From contig JAOVFP010000012.1 of the NCBI GenBank assembly GCA_025738555.1, positions 310,001 through 374,000 of the forward strand: 64,000 bases of DNA, given 5' to 3'. The translations under genes and the position numbers were made by a program. Of this stretch, positions 62,801-64,000 are shown piece after piece (the first letter of the stretch is position 1; every line of letters begins with the position of its first letter). Under the pieces are notes generated by a model. The model had not been told where the DNA came from and did no database searches. It was given only the letters and a program-made list of their open reading frames with translations. Source of the DNA: Cyathus striatus (lineage: Eukaryota; Basidiomycota; Agaricomycetes; Agaricales; Nidulariaceae).

Positions 62801-64000
62801 GGTCTAGAAGCCAATGAAAGCAAGTGGCCCTCTTAACTAACATGACCATTGAGTGCTTATCTTGGAAATGCAGATATACTGCCTGTAATAACACAGGCCC
62901 GAATCCAATGGTTAGAATCTTTGTGGAAAGTCAGAAATGATGAACTTGTGAGTGAAGCATTACAATTTATGTTCGTACATCATTTATAGGATTTAGGGTG
63001 CGGATGGAGCCTCGCTGTTGTTGCATGCTACTGGGCTAAAGATTACGGCCTCTACTTGGTATAATTGCATTCGTGGTTGCGTTATTAACAGCTAACAACC
63101 GTCCGATGCAGCGACTTTGGCAGGGTTTCCTTGGACCAACTTTTTGACTGTGAAAACGACATCCGCCGTCTCACACAGATATCTCTGTTACATTGCCGAC
63201 AAAATACGCCTCGTTTAGAACAACTTCGCTGCCTTTTAGTCCAGTCACTCGTTTCTGTCAGTCAAGTTTATTTACCGTCCTGTGGAGATACATCTGACGT
63301 CAGATTAGATTGCTGTTTGTTTTTCCGACAGCTTCGATGCCATCACTTATAATGCCATTATGGGCCTCAACAGTGACCATCCTCGATCTTTCGGGGAATT
63401 GATCGTTTTGATGCAAAAAGCAAGTAGTCCCTTCTTGCATACCGCAGTGGAACAGTATCTTCAATCTGTTCCTTTCGTCGTTGAAGATTGCTCAGCTTCA
63501 GATTTAGGCGTAGCATGGATTGCTGTTAGCAGGTTTATTTTTGAGCTGATTATTCCGGATGCTCCGATAGATCCTGTTGCCATTCGGAACTGCACAAAAG
63601 AACGACTTCAACAGGATAAGGAGTCGATATCCGCTCAAATTCGTCTCCATTCTAAACTGGAAGAGCTGCATACTGGAAACATGGACAACGACCTTATTGA
63701 CGATCTTAGCCTCAAACTTAAAATGCTCGATTCAAACATGGATCATACAGGGATTAGAAACCGTTGCGATTTATCCCGCTTAAATAAGTTTTGGTCCGAG
63801 GTCTCTCAATTCCACACCAGTGTAGCTTCATGCTCCAAGGTTGATGAATTACTTCATTTGTTCAAATCAAGAAACAAAACTGCGATTCTTCGTGAAAACG
63901 TTATCCAGGAGTCACTGGCTGGATTTTGCCAACGCCTAGATACCGCGTATAGCGACTTCGCAGACCTCATCATGCCTCTCAAACTGGCGATATTGCATCT
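53864..64000 (+). CDS. MDN1: Midasin (Mdn1/Rea1), N-terminal and AAA region; continues beyond window
   Basis: Midasin is the giant dynein-like AAA ATPase that strips assembly factors (Rsa4, Ytm1) from pre-60S ribosomes. The start MDATNSTIYDPLQMNMHRQI (ATG 53864) precedes a helical N-terminal domain. Six AAA modules follow, with Walker A at about 54,925 (SPPSAGKS), 55,991 (GETGTGKT), 57,409 (GPTSSGKT), 58,295 (GETGSGKT), 59,583 (GSPGVGKT) and 60,509 (GYKDSGKT). Walker B: VVFEDIEKG (AAA1), VLLDEANLA (2), IVLDELNLAP (3), FLLDEISLAD (4), VLLDEMNLAP (5), LLLDGANLC (6). AAA6 thus lacks the catalytic Glu, and AAA1 has ED in place of DE and Ser for the first P-loop Gly. From about 61,700 the linker begins, broken by short introns; the frame is open at 64000. 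D/E-rich and MIDAS regions are outside the window. Confidence 0.95.

Overview
The window is a gene-dense nuclear segment of a filamentous basidiomycete, most likely a wood- or litter-associated Agaricomycete. Support for this: genes are broken by many introns of about 45-65 nt; the proteins are fungal (Pkr1, Dad1, Pkc1, Ssr4, Igo1, AA9 polysaccharide monooxygenases); F-box proteins are of the Agaricomycete type; and spacers between genes are often only 50-300 bp. I recognise no rRNA, tRNA, CRISPR or organellar sequence. Identifications rest on reading translations and recalled family motifs; no database search was run.

Layout. 1-8.2 kb: tail of a TKL-type kinase; PKR1 (V-ATPase assembly); PSF3 (GINS, minus, seven short exons); an unknown mitochondrial-type protein; the TFIIIC subunit of the Tfc1/GTF3C5 family; CWF19 (minus). 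8.2-22 kb: RIA1/EFL1 (60S maturation GTPase), an SH3-WW-RasGEF of the Cdc25 type, DAD1 (kinetochore DASH), PKC1 (minus, start codon alone in its first exon). 22-31 kb: an unrecognised protein modelled at 666 aa, IGO1 (endosulfine), a 674-bp Tc1/mariner-type inverted-repeat element, POL12 (DNA polymerase alpha B subunit), a ZNG1/CobW zinc GTPase (minus). 31-41 kb: a STYX-like pseudophosphatase, HUT1 (minus), an F-box gene, a Ser/Thr kinase with an RS-rich tail, SSR4 (minus). 41-44 kb: two AA9 LPMO loci on the minus strand, one open but lacking the expected second copper histidine, the other clearly broken. 44-53 kb: VPS37 (minus), RRP40, EAF6 (minus), RPT5, a 2.1-kb spacer, an intronless F-box gene. 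53.9-64 kb: MDN1/midasin with six AAA modules, running off the right edge.

Most genes are housekeeping (replication: PSF3, POL12; ribosome biogenesis: EFL1, MDN1; RNA: CWF19, RRP40; signalling: CDC25, PKC1, IGO1) and do not form an operon or a metabolic cluster. The accessory parts are the AA9 pair, the F-box genes and the inverted-repeat element. I see no multi-gene system that looks new. The most notable observations are the atypical and broken AA9 pair, the inverted-repeat element, the pseudophosphatase, unusual splice structures, and three one-base frame breaks at short homopolymers (PKR1, EFL1, kinase tail) that look more like sequence errors than biology.
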